This document shows, in pieces, positions 43,336 to 52,183 of a DNA stretch of 64,000 nucleotides. This DNA comes from Streptomyces collinus Tu 365 (GTDB lineage Bacteria > Actinomycetota > Actinomycetes > Streptomycetales > Streptomycetaceae), in NCBI RefSeq assembly GCF_000444875.1, contig NC_021985.1, forward strand, positions 3,419,535 through 3,483,534. The letters are read 5' to 3'. The notes under the pieces are model-generated. The model had not been told where the DNA came from. It saw only the letters and a list, made by a program, of their open reading frames with translations, and did not search any database. The stretch's first letter is position 1. The number at the start of each line of letters is the position of its first letter. The position numbers were made by a program, and so were the translations under genes.

Positions 43336-44193
43336 CTAGGCGTCCTTCAGTTCCTGTCGCTGGCGGCCCAGGCCCTCGACCTCCAGTTCCACCACGTCGC
43401 CGGCCCGCAGGTACGGCTTGGGGTCGGGGTGGCCCATGGCGACCCCGGCGGGCGTGCCGGTGTTGATGACGTCGCCGGGGTAGAGGGTCATGAAGTGGCT
43501 GACGTAGCGCACCACTTCACCCACGGGGAAGATCTGCTCCGCGGTCGTCCCGTCCTGCCTCAGCTCGCCGTTGACCCACAGCCGCAGCGAGAGCCGTTGC
43601 GGGTCGGGGACCTCGTCGGCCGTCACCAGCCAGGGGCCCAGCGGGTTGAACGTCTCGCAGTTCTTCCCCTTGTCCCAGGTGCCGCCGCGCTCGATCTGGA
43701 ACTCCCGCTCGGACACGTCGTGCGCCACCGCGTACCCGGCGACGTGCGCGAGCCCTTCCTCGGCCGACTCCAGGTAGCGGGCCGTACGCCCGACGACGAC
43801 GGCCAGCTCCACCTCCCAGTCCGTCTTGGTGGACCCGCGCGGCACCAGCACGGTGTCGTTCGGTCCGACGACCGTGTCCGCGGCCTTGAAGAAGATCACG
43901 GGCTCGGCGGGCGGCTCGGCTCCGGTCTCCCGCGCGTGGTCGTGGTAGTTGAGCCCGATGCACACCACCTTGCCGATCCGGCCGACCGGGGGCCCGACGC
44001 GCAGCCCCGCCGCGTCCAGCGCGGGCAGCTCGCCGGCCTCGGCCGCCGCCCGTACCCGGCCCAGCGCGGCGGCGTCGGCGAGCAGCACCCCGTCGATGTC
44101 GTCCACGAGTACCGACAGGTCCCTGAGCGTTCCGTCGGCGTCGAGCAACGCGGGGCGCTCCGCCCCGGCGGGACCGACTCGCAGCAGCTTCAT
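43336..44193 (-). CDS. Fumarylacetoacetate hydrolase family protein
   Basis: A 285-residue enzyme with VVCIGLNYHDHARETG (about 80), then EPVIFFKAADTVVGPNDTV and WEVELAVVVGRTA. The metal-binding acidic set is followed by GDVINTGTPAGVAMG near the C-terminus. The family hydrolyses C-C bonds, decarboxylates or dehydrates catechol-pathway and sugar-acid intermediates. ATG 44193 (MKLLRVGPAG) is chosen; the upstream open extension has no family character. Single gene. Confidence 0.9.
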   Translation of the reverse strand: MKLLRVGPAGAERPALLDADGTLRDLSVLVDDIDGVLLADAAALGRVRAAAEAGELPALDAAGLRVGPPVGRIGKVVCIGLNYHDHARETGAEPPAEPVIFFKAADTVVGPNDTVLVPRGSTKTDWEVELAVVVGRTARYLESAEEGLAHVAGYAVAHDVSEREFQIERGGTWDKGKNCETFNPLGPWLVTADEVPDPQRLSLRLWVNGELRQDGTTAEQIFPVGEVVRYVSHFMTLYPGDVINTGTPAGVAMGHPDPKPYLRAGDVVELEVEGLGRQRQELKDA

Positions 44194-44390
44194 GGTCACA
44201 ATCTCCCTCGATCGCGGACGCCCGGCCGATGGGTGCAGCCAACGGAGCGGACTTGGTCGATCCTCCAATCCGGCCGTCCACTCCGCAATACCGTGTTCAC
44301 GTACTGGACTGCCCTCCCGCTCCCGGCCCGCGGCCCGGCGGTGCGCCACCGGGCGGCCCGCACCCCCACCCGTGAAGCGCGGCACGCTCC

Positions 44391-45095
44391 TCAGCGGTAC
44401 AGGGCGGCCCGCTCCACCGCGCTCCACGTGGTGCTCGTGACGACGTACAGCGCCGCCGCGAGCGGCACCACCGCGACGGTGACGAGCGTGAAGAACGACG
44501 TGAACGGCATGAGCCGGTTGACCGCGCCGAGGCCCGGCACCCGTTCCCCGTCGGCCGTCGCGAGCGGGGACGGGTTCTTCGCCGTCATCAGCCGGGTGCG
44601 CCGGTAGTTGAAGGCGGCGACCACGGCGACGAGGGCGAACAGCGCGAGGTAGACGAGCCCGGCGGTCCCGAACACCCCGCCGTCGGCGAGGGCGTCGGCC
44701 CAGCGTCCGCCGAGCGGCGCGGTGAACAGCCGGTGGGACAGCAGCCCGCCGGCCGAGGAGCTGGAGAAGAGGTGGTAGAGGAGGAAGAAGGCGGGCATCT
44801 GGAGCAGGCTGGGCAGGCAGCCGGAGAGCGGCGAGACCCGTTCCTCGGTGTGCAGTTCGAGGACCGCCCGCTGGAGCCGCCCGGGGTCGTCGGCGTGCTT
44901 CTCGCGCAGCTCCGCGATCCTCGGCTGCAGCGCGGCCCGGGCGCGCTGCCCGCGGGCGGCGGCCCGGGAGAGCGGATGGACGAGGAGCCGTACCAGCGCG
45001 GTGAACAGGACGATCGCGGCGGCGGCCGCGGAGGCGTGGAAAAGCGGCTGGAGCAGGTCGGCGAGCTGATCGACCAGGCGCGCGAAAACGGACAT
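44391..45095 (-). CDS. YidC/Oxa1-family membrane insertase paralogue
   Basis: A 234-residue protein with membrane segments at about 20-40, 95-115, 140-162 and 190-220. The hydrophilic-groove arginine region is ALVRLLVHPLSRAAARG, with the coiled loop LQPRIAELREKHADDPGRLQRAVLELH following and CLPSLLQMPAFFLLYHLF in the middle. It is shorter than a full housekeeping YidC, suggesting an accessory paralogue. It is followed on the same strand upstream by a DUF6412-type gene. Confidence 0.88.
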   Translation of the reverse strand: MSVFARLVDQLADLLQPLFHASAAAAAIVLFTALVRLLVHPLSRAAARGQRARAALQPRIAELREKHADDPGRLQRAVLELHTEERVSPLSGCLPSLLQMPAFFLLYHLFSSSSAGGLLSHRLFTAPLGGRWADALADGGVFGTAGLVYLALFALVAVVAAFNYRRTRLMTAKNPSPLATADGERVPGLGAVNRLMPFTSFFTLVTVAVVPLAAALYVVTSTTWSAVERAALYR

Positions 45096-45221
45096 GGGTG
45101 GACCCCTTCGTGACGGGTGCGTCGTGCCGGTGTGCGGGGCCCGCCGGCTCAGGGGAGACGGCAGGGCAGGGCGGCAGGACGACCCGCGCGGGGTCACGTT
45201 CGGCGGATCACGCTCCGGTGA

Positions 45222-45623
45222 TCATGCGGATGAGCATGTCGGGAAGGCCGCGTGTCTGTACGTGCAGCTGTACCTGCACCTGGACCGGCCGGTGCCCCGC
45301 GCGCGGGTCGTCGCGGGGGCGTGTCCGGGTGCCCGGGGCCGGCGGCGCCCCGGGGCGTCGGGGTCGCGCTGCGGCAGGAAGGCCGTACGCCGGGCCCGGT
45401 CGCGTATCGCCGTACGGACCCGGGTGGGCGGGACGGTGGGCGCGGAGCGGGCGGCGAGCAGGACGCAGGCGGCGAACGCGGACCCGGCGGCGGCGGTCGC
45501 GGCGAGCGCGACGGCGGTGGAGAGACTGCCGGTGTCGAGGAGCGCGGCTTGGAGCAGGAGCAGGCTCACCAGGACCAGCAGCGAGGCGGCGGGACGCGCG
45601 ACGGCGGAACGACCGCGGACCAT
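45222..45623 (-). CDS. Small membrane protein (DUF6412-like)
   Basis: A 133-residue protein with two hydrophobic segments (about 10-32 and 36-60) followed by a basic region containing FLPQRDPDAPGRRRPRAPG, the segment that marks the DUF6412-type proteins found next to a YidC paralogue in Streptomyces. The last 30 residues are Arg/Cys-rich and look unstructured. ATG 45623 follows GGGGGAGG. Confidence 0.68.
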   Translation of the reverse strand: MVRGRSAVARPAASLLVLVSLLLLQAALLDTGSLSTAVALAATAAAGSAFAACVLLAARSAPTVPPTRVRTAIRDRARRTAFLPQRDPDAPGRRRPRAPGHAPATTRARGTGRSRCRYSCTYRHAAFPTCSSA

Positions 45624-45652
45624 GACCTCCCCCTCCCGTGGACCTGCGTGAC

Positions 45653-46201
45653 TTACCTGCCTTGCGCGACCTGTTGCGCGGGATCGACGTGCAGGGGCTC
45701 CATGAGCCGCTTGGGCTTGAGCAGCGCCCTGCTGACCGGATCCGCCGGGTCGGGATCGAGTCCCGGCCCCGGCACCATGAGGACGTCCGCGGGGGGCACG
45801 AAGGTTCCACAGGCGGGACATTCGCCGTACGGACCGAGTTCGGTGCCGCACCGGGCGTGCTGGAAGGCCCGCAACTGGTTTTCCTGGAAGTGCTCGCGGC
45901 CCCACAGCCCCAGCGCCCGCAGCGCGGGCCACAGTGCGGCACCGCGCTCGGTGACGACGTACTCGTCGCGCGGCGGTGCCTCCTGGTAGCGCCGCTTCTC
46001 CAGGACCCCCTCCTCGGTCAGCGCCTTCAGCCGGGCCGAGAGGACGGCACGCGGGATGCCGAGGTGGACGAGGAAGTCGTTGTAGCGCCGGACGCCGAAG
46101 AGCGCGTCCCGGACGACGAGGAGCGTCCACCGCTCCCCGACGACCTCGAGCGCGCGGGCGATCGAGCATTCCTGCGTCGCGTAGTCCTTGCCCAGTGCCA
46201 T
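45653..46201 (-). CDS. HxlR-family regulator with C-terminal zinc-ribbon-like extension
   Basis: A 182-residue regulator. The winged helix (about 10-100) begins YATQECSIARALEVVGERWTLLVVRDALFGVRRYNDF and continues with IPRAVLSARLKALTEEGVLEKRRY. The C-terminal extension has CGTELGPYGECPACG, a probable metal site not present in minimal HxlR proteins. Divergent from an MFS exporter gene, which it probably represses. ATG 46201 is chosen; an ATG 18 bases upstream is possible. Confidence 0.87.
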   Translation of the reverse strand: MALGKDYATQECSIARALEVVGERWTLLVVRDALFGVRRYNDFLVHLGIPRAVLSARLKALTEEGVLEKRRYQEAPPRDEYVVTERGAALWPALRALGLWGREHFQENQLRAFQHARCGTELGPYGECPACGTFVPPADVLMVPGPGLDPDPADPVSRALLKPKRLMEPLHVDPAQQVAQGR

Positions 46202-46230
46202 GCCGTCCACTGTAGCCATTTTCCGCTATG

Positions 46231-46247
46231 GGTTCAATCAACGAACC
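46231..46247. promoter_or_regulatory. Inverted repeat between HxlR and MFS genes
   Basis: GGTTC-aatcaac-GAACC is a 5+7+5 inverted repeat in the 66-base divergent gap, a plausible operator for the HxlR protein over both promoters. Confidence 0.45.
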
Positions 46248-46267
46248 TAGGGTGCTACGGTCGGACC

Positions 46268-47686
46268 ATGCCCAAGTTCAGTGAAAGAACTCAGGTCAGA
46301 ACTCCTCCTCGGCAGCAGGTGGCCGTGCAGGAGAGGAGGGGGAGCCGCCCCGCGCCCCCGCACCCGCGCGCCACGCTCGCCGTCACCAGCGCGGCCACCG
46401 CCGTGACCCTGATGACGTACACCGCCCCCGTGGTCACGCTCCCGGACACCGCGGCCGCGCTGCACACCTCGCCCTCCGCCCAGGCCTGGCTGCTGAACGG
46501 CACCCCGCTGGGCCTGGCCGCCCTGCTCCTGGTGGCCGGCAGCCTGGCCGACGACTACGGCCGCCGCCGCGTCTTCCTCGCCGGCACCCTCGCCCTCGGC
46601 CTCACCACGGCCCTCGGCGGCCTGACGACCTCGACCTTCCTGTTCACCCTCGCCCGTGTCGCCCAGGGCGCGGCGAGCGCCGCGATCCTCGCGAGCAGCC
46701 TGGGCCTGCTGGTCACGGCCTTCCCGAGCGCGCGCGGCCGACTGCACGCCACCGGCGTGTGGGGCGCCTTCGTCAGCGCGGGCATCGCGGCGGGCCCGCT
46801 GGTCAGCGGGGCGTTCCCGTCCTGGCGGCTGGCGTACGGCGCCCTCGGCGCGGCGGCGCTGCTGACGGCGGCCGTCGGCACCCGCGCCCTGTCCGAGTCC
46901 CGGGCCCCACGCGGCGGCCGCCCCGACATCCTCGGCGCCCTGACCTTCGGCACGGCCCTGGTCTCCCTGGTCGCCGCCCTCACCCTCGGCCGCGACGGCT
47001 GGCTGCGCGCACCGGTGGGCCTGCTGTTCGCGGCCACGGTGGTCCTGCTCGCCCTGTTCACGGTCGTGGAGCGCCGGACTTCCACCCCCATGATCGACCT
47101 CTCCCTCCTGCGCCGGCCCGGCTTCCTCGCCTCCTCGGCGGGCGGCCTGTTCACGGGCCTGACGGTGATCGGCCTCTTCAGCTACCTCCCCGCCCTGCTC
47201 CAGCGGACCGAGCGCCTGTCCGCGATGAACACCGCCTGGCTGTTCCTCCTCTGGTCGGGCCTGTCCTTCGTCGTCGCCCTGCAGGCCAAGCGGCTGGCGG
47301 GCCGGGTGGCGCCCCGCCGGCAGATGGCGGCGGGCTTCCTGCTGCACGCGGCGGGCGCGCTGACGATGCTGGGCGCGATCGGCGCGGGCTCGTGGACACG
47401 GATGCTGCCCGGCCTGGTCCTCGGCGGTGTGGGCAGCGGCCTGCTGAACGCGGCGCTGCCGCTGGTGGCGGTGGACTCGGTACCGGCCGAGCGTGCCGCG
47501 ATGGGCTCCGGCGCCCAGCAGACGTTCCGCTACATCGGCTCCTGCGCCGGCGTCGCCCTCACCATCGCCCTCGTCACCTCGTCGGGCGGCGGCCCGGCCC
47601 ACGGCGCGAACGTGGCGATGACGGTCTCGGCGGTACTGGCCGTGCTCGGCGCGGCGGTGGTGGGACTGCTGCGGGAGCGGGCGTGA
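46268..47686 (+). CDS. MFS transporter, DHA2-type drug exporter
   Basis: A 472-residue permease with about 14 membrane segments. The loop motif after segment 2 is GSLADDYGRRRVFLAG and motif C appears in GVWGAFVSAGIAAGPLVSGAF, typical of drug/proton antiporters. A 33-residue hydrophilic N-terminal leader precedes the first segment. Paired with a divergent HxlR regulator, a frequent layout for inducible efflux. The stop is the first of three TGA codons in an 18-base tandem repeat. Confidence 0.9.
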   Translation: MPKFSERTQVRTPPRQQVAVQERRGSRPAPPHPRATLAVTSAATAVTLMTYTAPVVTLPDTAAALHTSPSAQAWLLNGTPLGLAALLLVAGSLADDYGRRRVFLAGTLALGLTTALGGLTTSTFLFTLARVAQGAASAAILASSLGLLVTAFPSARGRLHATGVWGAFVSAGIAAGPLVSGAFPSWRLAYGALGAAALLTAAVGTRALSESRAPRGGRPDILGALTFGTALVSLVAALTLGRDGWLRAPVGLLFAATVVLLALFTVVERRTSTPMIDLSLLRRPGFLASSAGGLFTGLTVIGLFSYLPALLQRTERLSAMNTAWLFLLWSGLSFVVALQAKRLAGRVAPRRQMAAGFLLHAAGALTMLGAIGAGSWTRMLPGLVLGGVGSGLLNAALPLVAVDSVPAERAAMGSGAQQTFRYIGSCAGVALTIALVTSSGGGPAHGANVAMTVSAVLAVLGAAVVGLLRERA

Positions 47687-47730
47687 GGACGGGTCCGGGC
47701 CTGAGGACGGGTCCGGGCCTGAGGACGGGA
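47684..47730 (+). repeat. 18-bp tandem repeat at MFS stop codon
   Basis: TGAGGACGGGTCCGGGCC occurs at 47684 and 47702 and partly at 47720. Each copy starts with the in-frame TGA stop of the MFS gene. Confidence 0.85.
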
Positions 47731-47740
47731 GCGGCTCCGC

Positions 47741-48556
47741 TCATCCCCGGGGCCGCATCGACCTCAGCTTCCCCCACACCGCCATCCGGTACCGCGAGGT
47801 GAACTCGGGGGTGCAGGTGGTCAGGGTGATGTAGTAGCCCGGCCGGTCGTACCCGTACCCGGGCCGGACGAGCGAGCGCGGCACGGGTCGTACGACACCC
47901 GAGTCGCGGGCGGACGTCCGCGGCAGGATCCGGTCGACGGTGTACGTGTAGACCGCCGCCCTCGTCTCCACCTCCACCGTGTCGCCCCGCCGGAGCCTCG
48001 GCAGGTACCGGAAGGGCTCGCCGTGGGTGTTGCGGTGCCCGGCGAGGGCGAAGTTGCCCGCCTGGCCCGGCTGCTGGGTGCCCGGGTAGTGGCCGACGTA
48101 CCCCTTGTTCAGGACGTCCTGCTTGCTCACGCCCTCCGCGACGGGGACGCGGAGCCCCAGCCGGGGCACGAGGAGAACCGCGTACGCCTGGGAGCGGCGC
48201 GGCCTCCCGCCGACGACGGAGCCGGACGCCCCCCGCGGCCCACCGCCGCCCGCCCCGGCACCCGCCCCCGCGCCGGCGGGAGGCCGGGGACCGGCGGACG
48301 CCGACCCCGGGGACGCGCCGGGAGGGGACGCGCCTCCCGAAGGCACCCCGGTTCCGCCCCCGTTCCCCCACTCACGCTCCAGGGTGCGCACCTCCCGCGC
48401 GGCCCCCTGCCGCGCCTCCCGGTTGGTCCACCACAGTTGGTGCACGACGAGCAGCATGAGGACGGCCCCGACGGTGACCAGCAGTTCGCCGGAGCCGAGC
48501 AGCCCCCGCCGCCACCTCGCCCGCCTGCGGCGGTCCCGGTGCCGTACGACCCGCAT
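47741..48556 (-). CDS. Class E sortase
   Basis: A 271-residue sortase. A basic N-terminus and one signal-anchor segment (about 24-42) are followed by a long Gly/Pro/Ala stalk and the sortase barrel: catalytic His in ALAGHRNTHGEPF, Cys in TLTTCTPEF and Arg in SRYRMAV. TCTPxF and the size fit class E enzymes, which anchor LAxTG proteins such as chaplins in Streptomyces. ATG 48556 is preferred; GTG 48562 is also possible. A candidate LAxTG substrate is encoded at 37223-38149. Confidence 0.9.
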   Translation of the reverse strand: MRVVRHRDRRRRARWRRGLLGSGELLVTVGAVLMLLVVHQLWWTNREARQGAAREVRTLEREWGNGGGTGVPSGGASPPGASPGSASAGPRPPAGAGAGAGAGGGGPRGASGSVVGGRPRRSQAYAVLLVPRLGLRVPVAEGVSKQDVLNKGYVGHYPGTQQPGQAGNFALAGHRNTHGEPFRYLPRLRRGDTVEVETRAAVYTYTVDRILPRTSARDSGVVRPVPRSLVRPGYGYDRPGYYITLTTCTPEFTSRYRMAVWGKLRSMRPRG

Positions 48557-48717
48557 CCGCACCCCCGCCTCCCACCGCCGGGCCTCCCGAGGAACCGCCC
48601 GCACGATAGGACGGGACACCTCAACTCGCCAGAGCGGCAGGGGATACGGGACGCGGGACCGCGGGAGCGAGCGCCGCACCACCCCCTGACACGGACTTCC
48701 TCAACGGGTTTGAGAAA

Positions 48718-48742
48718 GGGCTGTCACATACCTCGACAGCCC
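48718..48742. promoter_or_regulatory. Inverted repeat upstream of GH30 gene
   Basis: GGGCTGTC-n9-GACAGCCC is a perfect 8+9+8 inverted repeat in the divergent gap between sortase and galactanase, 104 bases before the galactanase ATG. A candidate operator for either gene. Confidence 0.4.
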
Positions 48743-48846
48743 CACCCGGCACCCCCATGCTTCCTGTTGGCATGTGAGGGGGACGAGCCGGGCGCCGGCC
48801 GCGGCAGGCGGGCGTCACAGCCGCACGGAGAGGCGGAGACGAAGTC

Positions 48847-50322
48847 ATGATCCGACGCAGAACGCTGCTCGCCGCGGCGGGCGGCGGCCTCCTGGGCAGC
48901 ACCCTGGCCACGGGGACCGCCCACGCCGACGCCACGATCCCGGTCGACCCGTCGGCCGGCTACGGCACCTGGGAGGGCTGGGGCACCTCACTGGCCTGGT
49001 GGGCGAACGCCTTCGGCGCCCGGGACGACTTCGCGGACCTCTTCTTCACCACCGGTACGACGACGTACGGCGGCACCGCACTGCCCGGCCTCGGCCTGAA
49101 CATCGCCCGCTACAACCTGGGCGCGTGCAGCTGGAACAGCGTGGGCGGCGAGACGATGACGGTTTCGCCGAACATCCCGTCCTTCAAGCAGATCGAGGGC
49201 TACTGGCAGGACTGGAACAACGAGGACCCCACCTCGTCGGCCTGGAAGTGGACGGCGGACGCCACCCAGCGCGCGATGCTGCGGAAGGCGACGGCGAGGG
49301 GCGCGGTGTCGGAGCTGTTCGCCAACTCCCCGATGTGGTGGATGTGCCTGAACCACAACCCGTCCGGGGCGGCCGCCGGCGGCAACAACCTCCAGTCGTG
49401 GAACCACCGCCGGCACGCCTCCCACCTCGCCGCCGTGGCCCTGTACGCCAGGCAGAACTGGGGGGTGGACTTCGCGACGGTGGAGGCCTTCAACGAGCCG
49501 TCCTCCGCGTGGTGGACGGCGACGGGCACCCAGGAGGGCTGCCACATCGACTCCTCCGTCCAGTCGGCCGTACTCCCTTATCTGCGAGCGGAGTTGGACA
49601 AGCGGGGCCTGACGGGCACGAGGATCTCGGCGTCGGACGAGACGAGCTACGACCTGGCCCGCACCACCTGGAACTCGTTCTCCGCCACCACCAAGGGCTA
49701 CGTCGACCGCGTCAACGTCCACGGCTACCAGGGCTCGGGCGGCCGGCGCGACCTGCTGTACACGGACGTGGTCACCACTGCGGGCAAGGCCCTGTGGAAC
49801 TCGGAGACCGGCGACGGCGACGGCACCGGCCTGGCCCTGGCGAGCAACCTCCTCTACGACTTCCGCTGGCTGCACCCGACGGCCTGGGTCTACTGGCAGG
49901 TGATGGACCCCAGCGCGGGCTGGGCGATGATCGCCTACGACGCGAGCACCCTCCAGCCGGGCGCAGTGCAGACGAAGTACTACGTCATGGCGCAGTTCAG
50001 CCGTCACATACGGCCGGGCATGACGATCCTGGACACCGGCGTGAGCTACGCGGTGGCGGCCCTGGACAGGACGTCGAAGCGCCTGGTGATCGTGGCCGCG
50101 AACACCGGCGCCACGGCCCGGACGCTCACCTTCGACCTGTCCGGGTTCACGACCGTGACGGGCGGGACGGGCGGCCTGGTCCCCCGCTGGAACACGGTGA
50201 CGACGGGCGGCGCGGACCTCTACACACCCCACACGGACATCCGCCTGTCCGGCAGGACCCTGACGGTCCCGTTCGCGGCGAAGTCGGTGCAGACGCTCCA
50301 GGTGGACGGGGTGACGCCGTAG
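48847..50322 (+). CDS. Secreted GH30 glycoside hydrolase (endo-beta-1,6-galactanase-like)
   Basis: A 491-residue secreted enzyme with a signal peptide starting MIRRRTLLAAAGG (twin-arginine-like, about 1-27). The (beta/alpha)8 domain begins with YGTWEGWGTSLAWWA. The acid/base is E217 in VEAFNEPSS and the nucleophile E320 in LWNSETGDGDG. A beta domain closes the C-terminus (about 410-491). Sequence style fits GH30 galactanases acting on arabinogalactan-type side chains. Single gene with GGAGACGAAGTC before ATG 48847. Confidence 0.88.
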   Translation: MIRRRTLLAAAGGGLLGSTLATGTAHADATIPVDPSAGYGTWEGWGTSLAWWANAFGARDDFADLFFTTGTTTYGGTALPGLGLNIARYNLGACSWNSVGGETMTVSPNIPSFKQIEGYWQDWNNEDPTSSAWKWTADATQRAMLRKATARGAVSELFANSPMWWMCLNHNPSGAAAGGNNLQSWNHRRHASHLAAVALYARQNWGVDFATVEAFNEPSSAWWTATGTQEGCHIDSSVQSAVLPYLRAELDKRGLTGTRISASDETSYDLARTTWNSFSATTKGYVDRVNVHGYQGSGGRRDLLYTDVVTTAGKALWNSETGDGDGTGLALASNLLYDFRWLHPTAWVYWQVMDPSAGWAMIAYDASTLQPGAVQTKYYVMAQFSRHIRPGMTILDTGVSYAVAALDRTSKRLVIVAANTGATARTLTFDLSGFTTVTGGTGGLVPRWNTVTTGGADLYTPHTDIRLSGRTLTVPFAAKSVQTLQVDGVTP

Positions 50323-50475
50323 CGGACCCCGTCCAGGGGGAGGGAAGGAAGGACGAGAATCCGCCCCGGCGGGGCCCTGCCGGGGAACTGATGGTGCCCT
50401 GCCGGGGACCCCCGAGGGCGCAGACGGCCGGGGCGTCCTCCTCCTGTGTCACCGGTCGGCAGTACGGTGTCACCC

Positions 50476-51507
50476 ATGCGCCCCGACACGCCTGCCGAGA
50501 ACGTCGACCACACCGCCGAAGCGGCACGCCTGGAGCGAACCGCCGGCCTGTACCCCGAGGACGCGGAGGCCCTGCTCCTGCGCGCCGCGGCCCACCTGGA
50601 GCTCTCCGGCGACCGCCCCGCCGCGACGACGCTCTACGACCGCCTGCTGTCGTCCTCGGACGAGCTGGAGGACCCCCACCTCGTCCGCGCCCTGAAGGCC
50701 TCGAACCTGTGGGAGTACGGCCACGAAGCGGAGGCACGGGCGATCATCGACGGCGTCCGCATGTCGGCGCCGCGCGATGCGGCCCCGTGGGTGATCGTGG
50801 CGGAGTCCCTGGAGGCGCACGACGAGCTGGAGGCCGCGGAGGAGACCTTCACGGAGGGAGCCCGCCTGCTCCTGCCGGAGGGCACGGAACCGCCGCGCGC
50901 CACCCACCCGCTCCTGTACGGCCGCCACCGCGTGCGCCGCATGCGGGGCCTGCCCCACGACGACTGGGACACCCTGGCGGACACCCTCCACACCTCCCCC
51001 GTGCCGCTGGACGAACTCCACGACCCCAAGCGGGTGTGGTCCCTGGGCTCGGACAACCCGGCGGAACTGGCGGCGGAGATCTCCCGCCTCCGCGCCGAAC
51101 TCGGCGCCTACCGGGAGGCGCTGTCCCGCCCGTTCCCGGTGGCCGTCCTGCACTGGCCGGCCACCGAACTGACGGAACTGCTCTCGGCCTACGACGCCCT
51201 GGCGGCGGAGTACCCCTCCCACGAGACGCACCTGGCGACCATAGAGGCGTCCCTGCGCGAACTGGCGTCCTCCGGTACCGCGAACCTGGGCATCGTCACC
51301 GGCACGGTCCCGTCCTACGAGGCGTTCGCGGCCTCGGAGGGCTCGAGCCCGTCCGACCCGACCCTCCTGCCCCAGTACGCCACGACCCTGGCGGCCCGGG
51401 GCCGCGCGGTGGCGTGGCCGCCGCAGCGCGGGGCCTCGTGCTGGTGCGGCTCGGCCCGGACGTACGGCGCCTGCCACGGAACGCAGGAGCCCGTCGCGGG
51501 CGTCTGA
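50476..51507 (+). CDS. TPR-like protein with C-terminal SEC-C zinc motif
   Basis: A 343-residue soluble protein. Helical repeat-like N-terminal half (about 10-130: AERTAGLYPEDAEALLLRAAAHLELSGDRPAATTLYDRLL...) and a SEC-C motif near the C-terminus, SCWCGSARTYGACHG, a small zinc-binding fold named after the SecA tail. Such proteins may act as adaptors; no catalytic motif is seen. ATG 50476. Confidence 0.82.
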   Translation: MRPDTPAENVDHTAEAARLERTAGLYPEDAEALLLRAAAHLELSGDRPAATTLYDRLLSSSDELEDPHLVRALKASNLWEYGHEAEARAIIDGVRMSAPRDAAPWVIVAESLEAHDELEAAEETFTEGARLLLPEGTEPPRATHPLLYGRHRVRRMRGLPHDDWDTLADTLHTSPVPLDELHDPKRVWSLGSDNPAELAAEISRLRAELGAYREALSRPFPVAVLHWPATELTELLSAYDALAAEYPSHETHLATIEASLRELASSGTANLGIVTGTVPSYEAFAASEGSSPSDPTLLPQYATTLAARGRAVAWPPQRGASCWCGSARTYGACHGTQEPVAGV

Positions 51508-51608
51508 GAGACGAGGGTGGGCCGGGGCACCTGGGCCGGCCGACGGCCTCCGGGAGCCTGCGTACGGCGAGGAACCCGCACCCACCAGACCGAGGAGAGG
51601 GCCCGGCC

Positions 51609-52052
51609 ATGCCCCACCCCTGGCCCGTCGTGGCCCTCTTCTTCGCCGCGTTCTGGACGCTCGTCGGCGCCCACGGCACCCGTGCCGCCCTGCGCGCCCG
51701 CCGGTCACTGGACCTACTGGGCGTGCCGGGGGTCCGGACGAGAGGCGAGGTGGCCAACTCGGCCCGCCGGGTCGGCACGTCGTACCACCCGCCCCAGATC
51801 CGGTACCAGGCCCCACCACCCGGCCACCCCACCGCACCCGCCACCCGGACCTACCGCCAGGTCCCCCTGAACCCCGGCTCCCCCAACGCCCTCTACCGCG
51901 GCACCCCGGTCGTCCTCCGCTACGACCCGGGGGACCCAAGCCGCGCGGTGGTGATCCGCACGGCGAAGTCCTACTCGCCTACGGCGAATCTGGTCTGGTG
52001 CGTGTTTTGCATGGCACTCGGCATCGGGCTGGGCGTTCTTGCGCTTCTGTAA
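51609..52052 (+). CDS. DUF3592-like membrane protein
   Basis: A 147-residue protein with membrane segments at about 4-24 and 122-146 around a central polar domain containing RTRGEVANSARRVGTSYHPPQIRY and GTPVVLRYDPGDPSRAVV, as in DUF3592 proteins. ATG 51609. It lies just before a stretch of less GC-biased DNA. Confidence 0.75.
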   Translation: MPHPWPVVALFFAAFWTLVGAHGTRAALRARRSLDLLGVPGVRTRGEVANSARRVGTSYHPPQIRYQAPPPGHPTAPATRTYRQVPLNPGSPNALYRGTPVVLRYDPGDPSRAVVIRTAKSYSPTANLVWCVFCMALGIGLGVLALL

Positions 52053-52183
52053 CCGGGAGCCGCTGGAAACCGGCTCACCGGACATAGGCGCGGTGGCCGC
52101 GCCCCGAAGGCCAGCCCTTCCAGCCCCGCTGTCAGTGCCTCCTGTTACAACAGAGGCACGTCGAGAGTGGTGGAGGGGGCCAG

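Noticed and set aside
48557..48682. Longer N-terminus for the class E sortase
   Set aside because: The upstream 42 residues are Arg/Pro-rich without a start site preceded by a ribosome binding site; the signal anchor begins properly after ATG 48556.
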